Of a stretch of 64,000 nucleotides of DNA, positions 12,201 through 22,821 are shown in pieces. Source of the stretch: Entomortierella parvispora (lineage: Eukaryota; Mortierellomycota; Mortierellomycetes; Mortierellales; Mortierellaceae); assembly GCA_963573315.1 (NCBI GenBank), contig OY752151.1, positions 1,488,001-1,552,000 of the forward strand, in the 5' to 3' direction. Each line of letters opens with the position of its first letter. Position 1 is the first letter of the stretch. Made by a program: the position numbers and the translations under genes. The notes under the pieces are model-generated. The model searched no databases. It was not told where the DNA came from and worked only from the letters and a program-made list of their open reading frames with translations.

Positions 12201-12416
12201 GATGGCGGTGAGGATGAGGTGGAGGTCGACTTTGAAGACAACTCTGGTGAAGGTGCGTCTGAGCAAGAAGGACAGGAGGATGACGATGAAGAGCCACAGG
12301 AAGGCGATGAGGAGGATGGCGATCAATCCGAAGAAGATAATGGAGAAGATGAACAAGGAACGGATAGTACGGACAGTATACAGCAAGGGGAAGATGATGA
12401 TCGTGGCTTGCTTTAG
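9239..12416 (+). CDS. Class I alpha-1,2-mannosidase, GH47, type II membrane protein (945 aa)
   Basis: Trims alpha-1,2-linked mannose from N-glycans in the ER/Golgi, or from misfolded glycoproteins. Exons 9239-9325, 9476-10934, 11027-11561, 11660-12416 (2838 nt). The acceptor before residue 30 fixes the start: exon 1 encodes 29 residues beginning MFKRSDRGSG, giving a short cytosolic tail, a basic RLRLRKRH stop-transfer and a membrane anchor at about 42-56 (AVLVLCVFAATYIFF). A low-complexity stem follows with a poly-Lys run near 145-155 and Asp-rich stretches. The catalytic domain starts near residue 300. Family marks include NMIRKGQGFTIVDSLDTILL, STSEVATLQLEFKYLS, GSRGDSYYEYLIKQ, LRPEAVESLFYMW and FNTEAHPLPIF, the last with the calcium-binding Thr. 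An unusual Glu/Asp-rich tail of about 150 residues ends the protein. ER versus Golgi location and EDEM-like activity cannot be decided from sequence alone. Confidence 0.92.
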
Positions 12417-12825
12417 ATAATTTGCCCTAGCCTGATACCCCTGAGGCGCGTAATTAAAAACCTCTTTACGCGACAAGAAATCGTTGTGTGAGAATAAACC
12501 TCAGCCTCGAGTTTCTGGACAGGTGGTGTGGCAGTGCAATAAAAGTGTACAAATGATCTCTTGCAACGGCTCAAAGTTTTTTCTCTCTTTCTCTCCTTCC
12601 TCACTGCCGTTAGCCGATTGCTTCAATTGAACAATTGGAGTTTGTTTGTTGTAATGGCTTGCACTGCTTGCACCGCAGCCCCTTCATTTTTTGTTCCGCA
12701 GCCCAAAATGACATGATGCTAACAGAAACTCGGATTACGTCTTCCCCTCTCCTTTTAAGATACTCCTGTGAAGATTATTGATAATTGTTTCCTCCATCCA
12801 AGGGCAACAGAAGAACAACATCAAA
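12417..12825. other. Intergenic region between mannosidase and eEF2-like gene
   Basis: AGAATAAACC near 12490 and CAATAAAAG near 12540 are possible poly(A) signals for the mannosidase. The remainder is the promoter of the next gene, which has no clear TATA box. No coding signal is seen. Confidence 0.4.
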
Positions 12826-15616
12826 ATGGCGGTCTTTACAATTGATCAAATACACGATCTGGTGAGTAAGTCCATCCTCTCTGTATCATTTGCTTTGTTC
12901 CTCGCTAATGAGCTGAAGTAAACCAACTTTTCCTGGTTCACCTATCCAAAAAAAAAAAAAAAAAAATAGATGGCGAACGCGACGAACATTCGCAATGTAT
13001 CCGTATTTGCACATCCAGATCATGGGGGCGCTGAATTGGTCGATACCCTATCTGGATCCAAGGCCAACATTTGCTGCAGGCGCAATTCCTATACTTGCAT
13101 CTACGATCTCACCAGGCAAGAAACAGAGGAGGACTCTTCAGTGACAGTTAGCCCAACAACCATGCCACTGTACTTTGAGATGTCCGAGGAGCGTCTTTTG
13201 ACTCTCAGTCAAGAGTTCAAAGGTAGAGAGATATTCTCGATCTATTTGCTCCACCTGCGAAACCTCCATTGACTCAACATTCAATTTCCTTTTCATTTCT
13301 TTTCTCACCTTTTTTTTTTTTTTTTTTTTTTTTTTTGGTCAAACAGGGTCTGAGTTCTTGGTCCACCTAGTGCATCCTCCAAAGCATATTGACCTCCTTG
13401 GAGGGATTACAGGAAATCTACGAGTCGCAGAGGGGGCACTCATCGTTACCCATTGCCTCGACCCAATCCCGATTGCAACGAAGAATGTCCTACGACGAGC
13501 TATTGAGGAACACGTCAAACCACTTCTCGTCTTGAACCAGATCGAAAAAGTGATATTGGGGTCACCGATCTCTCAGGAAGACCTCTACCAGGGGTTTTCT
13601 TGGACCATTCAGTCTGCCAACAAGGTCATTACGACCTGCAATATCAACAAGGAAATACTCGGGAGTGATACCCTTCTCGACCCCGTGCAAGGGAATGTGG
13701 CCTTTGCATCAGGGCTTCATGGATGGGCTTTTACCCTCCATCAACTTTCGGACCGTTACGCAAGAAAATTTGGTGTAGATCGAGCCAAGCTGACCAAGAG
13801 ACTATGGGGCGACTATTATTTCAACACAGCAACAAAGGTGTGGACAAGGAAAAGCATAGATGCCGACGGCCAGCCCCTGATACGTGGATTCAACGCGTTC
13901 GTCTTGGACCCGATCCTCAAACTCTTTGATGCCATCCTCAATTTCAAAACCGAACAATCGGAGGACATGTTGCAAAAGCTGCAAATCCAGCTGACCGAGA
14001 GCGAGAAAGAATTGAAAGGGAAAGCTCTGCTGAAGGCCGCGATGAAGAAGTTCCTGCCTGCAAGTGACGCGCTTTTGGAAATGGTTGTCATTCACCTACC
14101 CTCTCCTGTCACGGCCCAAAAATATCGGGTGGACACATTGTATGAAGGCCCCAAGGAAGATGAATGTGCGGTTGGCATCCGTAATTGCGACCCCGAAGGT
14201 CCTCTCATGATGTATATCGCCAAGATGGTACGGACAACAGACAAAGGTCGTTTCTATGGGTTTGGCCGCGTCTTCTCGGGCTCCGTTCGTGTAGGCCAGA
14301 GAGTTCGGGTCATGTGTCCCGCTTTCCGGTTTGGGACCAAAGGAGATTTGTACACCGTGCCTATCCAGCGTCTTGTTCTGATGATGTCCAGCGAAGTAGA
14401 GCCCATTACTGACTGTCCTGCCGGTAACTTGATCGGTGTAGTTGGGATCGATCAGTTCTTACTCCAGTCTGGAACCATCTCGTCCTCGGATTGTGCGCAC
14501 AATTTAAAGGTCATAAAGTTCTCCATCACACCCGTGGTTCAGATAGTTGTCAACACCAAGGATCCAAAAGACCTACCTAAGCTCGTAGATGGACTCAAGC
14601 GCCTCTCCAGACTCGATCCCTCTGTCTCTACCTTCGTGCTTGAAACAGGAGAACATGTAATAGCCGCTGAAAGAGAGAATCCACTCCGGTATCTAGTGCA
14701 GGATCTGAAAGAGGATCTGAACGAGGCTCAAATAGTCACGACAGAGCCCTTCATCCAGTACAGGGAAACAGTCCAGGCAGAGTCAGGCACGGCCCTTGCC
14801 AAGTCTCCCAACAAACACAACCGTCTCTTCATGAAGGTCATGCCGCTCGGCGACGACCTTGTTCATGACATTGAAGAAGGTAGAATCACAGCCAAGGATG
14901 AATTCAAGGAACGCGCTCGCGTTTTGGGCGAGAAATACGGGTGGGAGCAAACTGAGGCAAGAAAGATCTGGAGCTTTGGTCCCAAAGGTGTTGGTCCAAA
15001 TCTACTTGTGGATTCCACTAGAGGAGTGGTGTATCTGCATGAAATCAAGGACTACGTTGTTCCGGGTTTTCAGTGGGCGACACAAGAAGCTGTCTATACG
15101 GAGGAACCTTTGCATGGATGTAAGTTTCAAATCCTGGATGTGGTCATGACAGGCTGCGTCATACATCGTGGTGGGGGGCAGATCATCCCTTCAGTTCGAC
15201 GCGTTATGTATGCTTCGACCATCATGGCACAGCCAGGGATGATGGAACCTATTTATCACGCCGAGATTTTATGTCCAGAGCTGGCCATGGTCAGCGTCCT
15301 CAGGACCCTGTCCAAGCATCGGGGTGAGGTGCTCGGCGAAGAGATTCACCCTCGGGGATGGCGGAGTTCTGACGGTCCGATGCTGATGGTAAAGGTGGAG
15401 TTACCAGTCGCCGATTCTCTTGGGTTCCAGGCTGAACTGTCCGAGGCAACTGAGAACCGAGCGACAGTGACGCAGATGGTGTTTGACTCTTGGAAGTTGA
15501 TGCCTGGGGTCAGCCATGAGGACCCCAAACTGATTGAGCTCATTCTTTCGATTCGGAGGCGCAAGGGACTCAAAGAGGAACTCCCTCAACTTGATCGTTA
15601 TTTAGATCGACTGTAA
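12826..15616 (+). CDS. eEF2 paralogue with degenerate GTPase motifs (pseudo-GTPase, 852 aa)
   Basis: Homologous over its whole length to translation elongation factor 2, the ribosomal translocase (842 aa in yeast). Exons 12826-12861, 12970-13222, 13347-15616 (2559 nt) join in phase. It begins MAVFTIDQIHDLMANATNIR, matching the eEF2 start. The P-loop AHVDHGKST of eEF2 is AHPDHGGAE here (residues 26-34: Lys32, Ser33 and Thr34 lost). The switch-II motif DSPGHVDF reads HPPKHIDL, and NKMD reads NQIE. The switch-I/eEF2-kinase threonine region is unrecognisable. Domain II (GRFYGFGRVFSGSVRVGQ), domain III and domain IV are kept: SPNKHNRLFMK, and the tip IHRGGGQIIPSVRR with the diphthamide-type His at about residue 703. 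The C-terminus KGLKEELPQLDRYLDRL is eEF2-like. The frame is intact over 852 codons, so this is not an obvious pseudogene. It may be a non-hydrolysing ribosome binder or regulator; that role is inference. Confidence 0.9.
12948..12966. repeat. Poly(A) run at intron 1 acceptor of eEF2-like gene
   Basis: Nineteen A residues directly precede the TAG acceptor at 12967-12969. Confidence 0.9.
13310..13336. repeat. Poly(T) run in intron 2 of eEF2-like gene
   Basis: Twenty-seven T residues form an extreme polypyrimidine tract 10 nt before the CAG acceptor at 13344-13346. Confidence 0.9.
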
Positions 15617-17107
15617 GAAATACAGGAGCGTCTCTTTGGCATGTTCTGGGCGGGTTGACCACGAAAACAATCCATGGTTCAGAGTGTGCTCCTGATGGTG
15701 TGAAAAACACGTTCAAATCAAAAGACGCGTTTTGGAATTCATCACCAGAGCGCGTTTGCTCTGACAGGGTCCCTTGTAGTTCAGAGAACAACTCTCCAGA
15801 GTCGGAGGTGGTGCATGCAGTTGGTTAACACTAATGCAGGAGAGGCCAGGTCTCGGAGGCGAGAGCAATGAAGAAGAGCGAATCCATGTTAGTCATCATA
15901 ATACGTTTAGTAAAAAATTGCCCAGGGTACACTGTCGTGTTGTTGTGTTGTGTTGAAGAGAAAAGAGCACCCGTGTGGCTGCTCCCTCCTTCATGATGGA
16001 ATCACCCAGTTCTAGGTTTATGAGTTGTCAGAAAAGATGTGGAGAGAGAGATAAAAGCGCAAGGGACCAAACAAACTGGACTGAACAACGGACAATGGGA
16101 CTGGGTGCGTGTTGCACGGAAAATAAAATTCCAGATGGGCTGGGAGAGTTCCCTCCTTCCCTCTCCCCTTGTTGAAGGCGAAGAAAAAGTGTTGTCCGGA
16201 CATATGATAGCGAAGTCCGAGATGTAAGACACCTTTGCATGTTTGTTACACGAACGATGTAGCGGGAGGGTCAGAGTGGACAGAGGACGAGCGAGCAAGC
16301 AGGCACTGTTGAGGTGGAACACAACAACTGAGCTTTGGAGAGGTGGAGTGTTGCGATGTTTTACATTGTACTAAACAACCGCAGGAACATGTGAATGCAT
16401 ACCAAGTGCGACTGGGAGGAGAGCGAGAAGCAGCGGTGGATCCTCTTTGGAATAGGGGTGAAGGAGGCCGCAGGGATAGCATGGGTTGGGCCCGGGACCC
16501 TGTCTATCCTGACCCGTCCAGACTATGGGACTGTGGGAAGAAGAAGCTGGGGTCAGCCAGTGAGGGAGGTAGGTGGGTTCGGCGAAAAGGGAGAAGAATG
16601 AGCAAAGGCCAAGAGCCTGGATACGGGTTTCCGAAATGGGCGCCTGCAGGGCGCACGTTCGATCACAGGTGAATGTCCGAAGCATGCTGCCAGGAGTACA
16701 GTAACCAAGGATGGCCCCCGATCCCCGAGACACTCCACCGTCATCGGCAGAGGGAGGCAGAAGAAAGAGAGGGATCCGGCCGAGGATTGAGCAAGAGAGA
16801 GAGGAGAGAGTGAGGTAGAAGAAGAGCAACGGATCCAGAATTGGTCTATTGTCTTTGTGCCCACGGACGATTCGGCGATGAGATGTGCGCGTGCGAGTGG
16901 GACGAGGTGATATGATGAAGACAACAACCCATGCAATAGGTCAGAGTCCCCTGCTCCTCTGTTCCTCTCCCTTTTTCTGCCTCCTTTCTTTTCCTCTCTT
17001 CTTCCTTTCTTCTTTTGTTTTCTCCACATCTCCTCCTCTTTCTCTCTCTCTGTATCTACTCCTACTCTCCCTCCCTTCTCTTCCACTCTCACTTTGTATA
17101 TTCCATC
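15617..17107. other. 1.5-kb intergenic region without a recognisable gene
   Basis: Open frames on both strands are short and of biased composition: purine-rich to about 16900, then a strongly pyrimidine-rich block at 16950-17100 just upstream of the fumarate reductase start, typical of the promoters in this window. No domain-like coding sequence or RNA was found. Confidence 0.5.
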
Positions 17108-19618
17108 ATGTCCAACACCGTCATCGTCGTCGGAGGAGGTCTCTCGGGTCTCTCTGCCGCCCACACCGTCCTCGAGCACGGTCTCAACGTCCTTGTCATT
17201 GACAAGAACGCCTTCTTTGGAGGAAACTCGACCAAGGCCACCTCTGGCATCAACGGTGCTTTGACAAAGACTCAGATTCGTACGTGCTTGTCCTTCATTC
17301 TCTTTCTTTTTCTTTTTCGTTTTCTTTTTTTATTGTCGTGTTGAAATGAATTCAGGAGTCAGCTACATGACTTGCGTGAGAATGCATCATGGGACTAGAG
17401 ACCGAAAAAGGAAAAGGAATGGAATGGAATGGACAAATGGAGTCAAGGGTCGAAAAGGACGAATGAGTTTCTTCCCCACAATGCGTTCATGGCAAGAACA
17501 AGCCAAAAGAAAAGTGTGGAGAACAAACCTGCTTTCGGGCAGAGCCCTGCCTTTCCTTCTTGGCCAGCGCGGAGTTCGGCAATTTTCACGTTCCTCCGAG
17601 AAAAAGGCGACGACCAAGTGGGATTGTGGGCACAAGGAAAAATAAGCGCGCGCGCGCGAGAGAGAGAAGGGATATGAGAGCCGACGTTTCTGTTTCTGTA
17701 ACATTCCCTTCTAACCCCTTCCTGGTCTGTTCATTCTTACTTCAACAAATAGAGCTCGGTATCAAGGATTCCGTCGAGGCCTTCTATGATGATACTGCCA
17801 AATCTGCCCGTGAGATGCTCCGTCCTGACCTCGTCAAGGTCTTGACTGGTCGATCCGCTTCTGCCGTCGAGTGGCTCCAGGACAAGTTCCAGTTGGATCT
17901 CTCCTTGGTCTCACGTCTCGGTGGTCATTCCTTCCCCAGAACCCACCGTGGCAAGGAAAAAATGCCTGGAATGACCATCACCTATGCTTTGATGGAGACC
18001 ATCGAGGATCTCAGCGTCTCCCAGCCTGATCGCGTCAAGCTGATCAAGAAGGCCCGCGTCACCAACCTCATCAAGGAGAACGGTGCTGTTGTAGGTGTCG
18101 AGTACGAGAACTTGAGCCATCCCGGCCAGAAGGTCCAGGCCTGGGGCCCTGTAGTCCTTGCGACCGGAGGATATGCTGCTGATTTCAGCAGCGACTCTCT
18201 CCTTAAGAAGGTACAGTGGCACAGTTGATATCATTGAGAGGACCTTCACATGAAAGATTTCTTGTGTTGCTAACCACATCCCTTATCTCCCTTAATTTTT
18301 GCTACAGTACCGCCCTGATCTCTTGGACTTGCCCACCACCAACGGTGATCACACTACCGGAGACGGAATCAAGATGACTTCGGCCATTGGAGGCAAGACC
18401 ATCAACATGGAGAAGGTCCAGGTTCACCCTACTGGTCTCGTAGATCCCCGTGAACCCGATGCCAAGGTCAAGTTCTTGGCTGCAGAGGCTCTCCGTGGTG
18501 TCGGTGGTCTTTTGCTCCAGGCCGATGGCAAGCGTTTCTGCGATGAGCTCGGTCACCGTGACTACGTGACTGGTAAGATGTGGGAGAACAAGTTCCCTAT
18601 TCGTCTTGTTCTCAACACTGCTGCCTCCAAGGAGATCGAGTGGCATTGCAAGCACTACGTCGGTCGTGGTTTGATGAAGTACTTCAAAAATGGTGAAGAA
18701 CTGGCCAAGGAGATCGGAATCCCTCCCTCAGAGCTTCAGAAGACCTTTGACGAGTACAACCTCATTGCTGAGGGTAAGGCCAAGGACCCTTGGGGCAAGA
18801 AGTACTTCCACAACATCCCAATCAAGATGAACCAGGACTTCCATGTCGCCCAGATGGCCCCTGTTCTTCACTACACCATGGTAATTGATGTTCACAATGC
18901 AAAACAATATGGCACACAGGATATCACAAATTAATAACGCTACTGTATATTTGTTGCATTGTAGGGAGGAGTTGATATCAATGACCAGGCCAACATTAAG
19001 GATACCACTGATAAGGCGATCCCCGGTTTGTTCGCTGCTGGAGAGATGTGCGGAGGTGTCCACGGTGCCAACCGTCTTGGTGGCTCCTCGCTCTTGGGAT
19101 GCGTAGTCTTTGGTCGCACTGCTGGTGACTCTGTCTCTCAATATATCAAGTCGAACCCCGTTATTGGATCTGGCGCAAAGAACGCCGGTGCTGTTGGCCT
19201 TCCCGGCGGATTCACAACCTCGGTCACTGTCGATCCCAGCGGTCAAAAGATCAACCTGGAGATTAGCTGGGGAGGTGCTGTCAAGGCTGCTGCCCCTACT
19301 GCTGCTGCACCAACTGCTGCCGCCGCTGTGGCCGCTCCTGCTGCGCCAAAGCTGCGTGCCATTGACGCTGCCGAGGTTGCCAAGCACGACAAGCCCGATG
19401 ACTGCTGGGTGATTGTCAACGGACAGGTTCTGGATGTCACAAAGTTCTTGCCCGACCACCCCGGCGGAAAGAAGGCCATCTTGATCTTTGCCGGACGCGA
19501 TGCTACAGTCGAGTTCAACATGCTCCACAAGCCCGACGTTGTCGAAAAGTACGCCCCCGAATCTATCATTGGTGTCTTGAACGAGAACAGCTTGCCCTCG
19601 CGTCCAGCCAAGATCTAG
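17108..19618 (+). CDS. Soluble fumarate reductase (FAD) fused to C-terminal cytochrome b5 domain (618 aa)
   Basis: Flavoprotein of the fungal Frd1/Osm1 family that reduces fumarate to succinate and so reoxidises FADH2/NADH when oxygen is short. Exons 17108-17279, 17753-18210, 18308-18880, 18965-19618 (1857 nt). The N-terminus is the FAD-binding fold at once (VIVVGGGLSGLSAAHTVLEH, residues 5-24, ending VLVIDK) with no signal or mitochondrial leader, so a cytosolic protein is likely. Catalytic-domain marks are GGHSFPRTHR, VQVHPTGLVDP, LGHRDYVTGKMW and GGVHGANRLGGSSLLGCVVF, which hold the family's active-site His and Arg. After an Ala/Pro linker (about 500-525) a cytochrome b5 domain follows, with FLPDHPGGKKAILIFAG and FNMLHK supplying the two haem-ligand histidines. 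Intron 1 is long (473 nt) and contains a (GC)n run at about 17646-17659. Confidence 0.95.
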
Positions 19619-19785
19619 GTGGATGATAGGGAAAGAAAGAAATGCAGGCACCATCAATACCAAAAAGAAAAAAAAAACAATAAAGCCTCTTTGTAAAAAC
19701 AATAACGATGATGCCGACGATCGTGAAGACTGGAGGGAGAAAGAAACGAAACATGTCTTTTTTTTATTTATGATCAAACAAAGCC

Positions 19786-20914
19786 TTTCTATCTAAGGCC
19801 TGCTCTCAGTCAACTTGCTCTCCACCACCACCAGACAACCTGGAGGAGATGAAAAAAAAGACAAGCAGTGCAGGGCGCGCCACGAGCAGGCGGCAGGCCA
19901 TCGCACCCCACTTACCTTGACTTACCTTGGGTGGCCGGTCAGGTCGAAGACTCTGCCTAGAGATACCCAGCGACGCCTCCATGGTTCCCTACTCACCCAT
20001 ACGGCATGGCGTGACTAGAATAAATTCAGCATAGGGGTCGCCCACGCACAAGGTCGTCCTTCGCTAACTGGGGGCGGGGGTGTAAGAGGGAGCGGTCGAC
20101 CTGAGAGCCAAGACATGGGGGAGAAACGAACAAGAAAAGAACAAACCAGCAACCCTCAAACAACAAACAGCCAACAACAAACAACCAAACCATCCAAACC
20201 AAGAAACAACAATAGAAAAAGAACCACCAACACAAGAAATAACCCACCAACAAGAACGCACCAACACGAGAAACCAAGCAACACAAAAAACAACCACCAC
20301 CAACAAACCAAACCAGCAGAAAATCATGTCTTTGTAGTAATCTTGTCGTCGGGAACGAAGTGGTAGTGGTTTCCGCCAGATCGAGGTGTTGCAAGTCGTT
20401 GCGTTCAAAGCGAGAAAGTAGTGCATGGGAAGGGCGATGACGCTGGAAAGTAGTGCATGGGGACGGGCATGGTTGATGAACAAGAGAGAGTGTGAATGGC
20501 ATGTGCGTTATATGGGGGAAAGTGGCGCGTAAAGTGCTGTGCGGCGGGACTGTTCTTAAGGGCTGGTGGCGACGAGAGAACGTCCATCCCGTTTGACGCG
20601 TGCAAAGAACGTACTAAAGGGAGGCCCTGCCGCCGAGAGTGAGCAATCACAGCAATCTCTCTTCATTGCATGCTTGCATCGCATTGCTGTTCTCGTGAGA
20701 TTCTGTTACTGTTGTCTGCGCCTGAGTGCGACCAAAGAAGCGAACGACCCTCAGTTTATCTGACCAGCCCTGCCCTTGCTGCACTCGCCTTCTCGCTGTC
20801 GCACCTCGCGCTTTCATCCGTTGCCTCTGTATCTCTGTGCCTGTACCATCCCGCCACAGACGCCCAAACCTTATCCAGACCTAGTGTCCCAGAACTGTAT
20901 ATACTACGAGCGAC
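19786..20914 (+). repeat. Conserved non-coding part of F-box repeat unit I
   Basis: Begins with CTTTCTATCTAAGGCCTGC, shared with 47356, and is also found inverted upstream of the two F-box genes at 51295-52428 and 54959-56072. It contains an A/C-rich low-complexity block (20110-20330) with AACCCACCAAC-type repeats and a conserved stretch ending at the F-box start codon at 20915. The orientation given is that of the F-box gene. Confidence 0.85.
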
Positions 20915-22235
20915 ATGGCCCCCAGAACTCCCGACACAGATATCACCGCCAGTGCCGCTTCGTCAGATACGACTACCAGTTCCACCACCTCCGGCATGGC
21001 CACCAGTACCGCCACCCTAGACATGGCCACCAGCTCGACTACCCCGTACATGGCCACTAGCGCCACTGTCGCAGACGCCCTTGTCTCGCCTTCTTCTCCT
21101 TCGAGCAGCCTTGCCTCTGCACCCCCTACGATCCTGAGTCCTGGCCCCATTGCGTCTCTTCGCAGCGATTTGCCTCTAGAAATCGCCTCCCCGATCGCAC
21201 TCCATCTTGGTCAAGCGGATATCGCCAGATGTTGTCGAGTCTCTTCGCGATGGAACTGGTTGTGGTCAAGAGAGCTGTGGACCCACGTTCAGGTAGTCAC
21301 GCCTCTCCAGTGCAGGCGATTTGGTAGGATTTCTCGGATGGCTTTGCGGGGTTCTTTGCACCAACTACGGTCTTTCGAAAGTAGCCAATGATTGCTTCAC
21401 GGCCAGTTGTCACTTTCAGGAGCCACAGGCACGCTAGGGCAGCTAGAATCTCTCGAGTTGGCCTTTCCTGAGATCCAGGCACTCCCGGTGTCAGAGATGA
21501 CTACAGTTTTGGAGATTATCAAGAAGGCCAGTCAGGATCTCCGTCTGTCGTTGACTGGGATTAAAAGATTGAGTCCCGTAAAGGAAAATGATCCGAGGCC
21601 AGTTTGCACGATGCTCGGATCGAATCGAATGTTCTCCTGTCTCTCTTTGTGGACCATGATAGTGTCGGCTGGATGGAGAATGGGCTGGCGTGGAGATTCG
21701 GGCCGAACGGTGTCTTGCCTATTCTGCCAGCATTAGAACACTTTTCTGCCAGTGGGTTGATCTCAGAAGAACTCGTAGTGGCCTTTGTGCAACGGTGCCC
21801 GAGTTTGGCAGTGTTGGAGATTCATCGGGATCGACCGTGATCAGCTGTGCCAACTCTTCTCTCTGCAACGGTGCGCCGTATGGCAAATCTTGAAAGCTTG
21901 TGCTATGATGTCTCCGGCATCACGGATGAGATAATGAACATGTTCTTGGATGGGATCAGATGGCGTCGCCTCTCCCTTTCGCCGTCAGGCAGTATTGGCG
22001 ATCTTTCGAGAACAGCCTTGATCAATAGAGCGCCAGCTTTGGAGAGTGTGGTCGTGGAAGGTGTGCTCGGATTGAGCGGCGATTTCCTACAAGATTTCTT
22101 TGTGGCGGCTCAAAATCTGCAGTTTGACCTTCTCTCGTCCAATGATCCACGAGTTTGACTTGATCTTGAATTCGCAACAGGTTTCGTCGGCGTCTTGGTC
22201 TTGCTTCGGACGGGAATACCTTGCGATCAGGGCGA
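20915..22235 (+). pseudogene. F-box protein pseudogene (unit I)
   Basis: Clearly homologous to the intact F-box genes at 49450-51294 and 53135-54958. It starts MAPRTPDTDITASAASSDTT and keeps the F-box (EIASPIALHLGQADIARCCR, ending WNWLW). Lesions relative to the intact copies: an in-frame TGA at 21389-21391 where they encode Gly, a 1-nt deletion near 21618, a TGA at 21838-21840 replacing Trp, and an 11-nt deletion near 22118 just before the DLLSSN region. Homology fades after about 22235, so the C-terminal quarter is missing. The protein would have joined substrates to an SCF ubiquitin ligase; this copy cannot make it. Confidence 0.88.
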
Positions 22236-22821
22236 CAGGACATGTACATGTGCTAAAAAATGGTTAGACAATGATCACTGGACGCGTACCTCGTTTTTGA
22301 TCCTCGGATGTACATCCGAAAGGCACCCCGAGATTTATCGCGAGGAAGAGAAACGCCTGTCTCATCGTGTCAAATGTCTCATGAAAAGTGCTTGTTTGGC
22401 AGATTTTGCGCTGGCGTGTGATTGTTGCACAAGAAGAGCAAGGACACCAAATCCATGCTCCGTTTACCGAGAAATTCATGCAGTCGGTGAGTACAAAGAA
22501 CTGGGCTAGAGGCGAGAAGTATCTCCCCAACAAATCCAAGCCATGAGCATTCAAGTCCTGGAGAGTTCCTCATTGTACTGTACTGTACAGCAATCATCTT
22601 CCACCATCTCAAAACTCCATTCTATCAGATTGTGCTTACCAAACTCTTGATGACACTGCCGTAACTGTCATGTGTTGTCCCATCTCGTTTGTCCTCGAAG
22701 CTTCACAAAATGAAGTCTTTCGTTGTTAAAGGTTGCATCGACTGCTTGCTTCTTGTCTATGATGTGGAACATTTATTAATAATTCATTTTACAATAACGA
22801 GAAGGAAACGACCTTTATTTT
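22236..22821. other. Region after the F-box pseudogene, nothing identified
   Basis: Short open frames only. AT-rich near 22760-22830. No gene, RNA or recognisable repeat. Confidence 0.4.

Noticed and set aside
16553-17179. 208-codon minus-strand Arg/Glu/Lys-rich frame upstream of fumarate reductase
   Set aside because: Produced by the purine-rich complement of a CT-rich promoter and overlaps the real gene's start.
18728-19777. 349-codon minus-strand open frame across the fumarate reductase 3' part
   Set aside because: Crosses an intron of the sense gene and lacks domain-like sequence; antisense shadow of a cytochrome b5 coding region.
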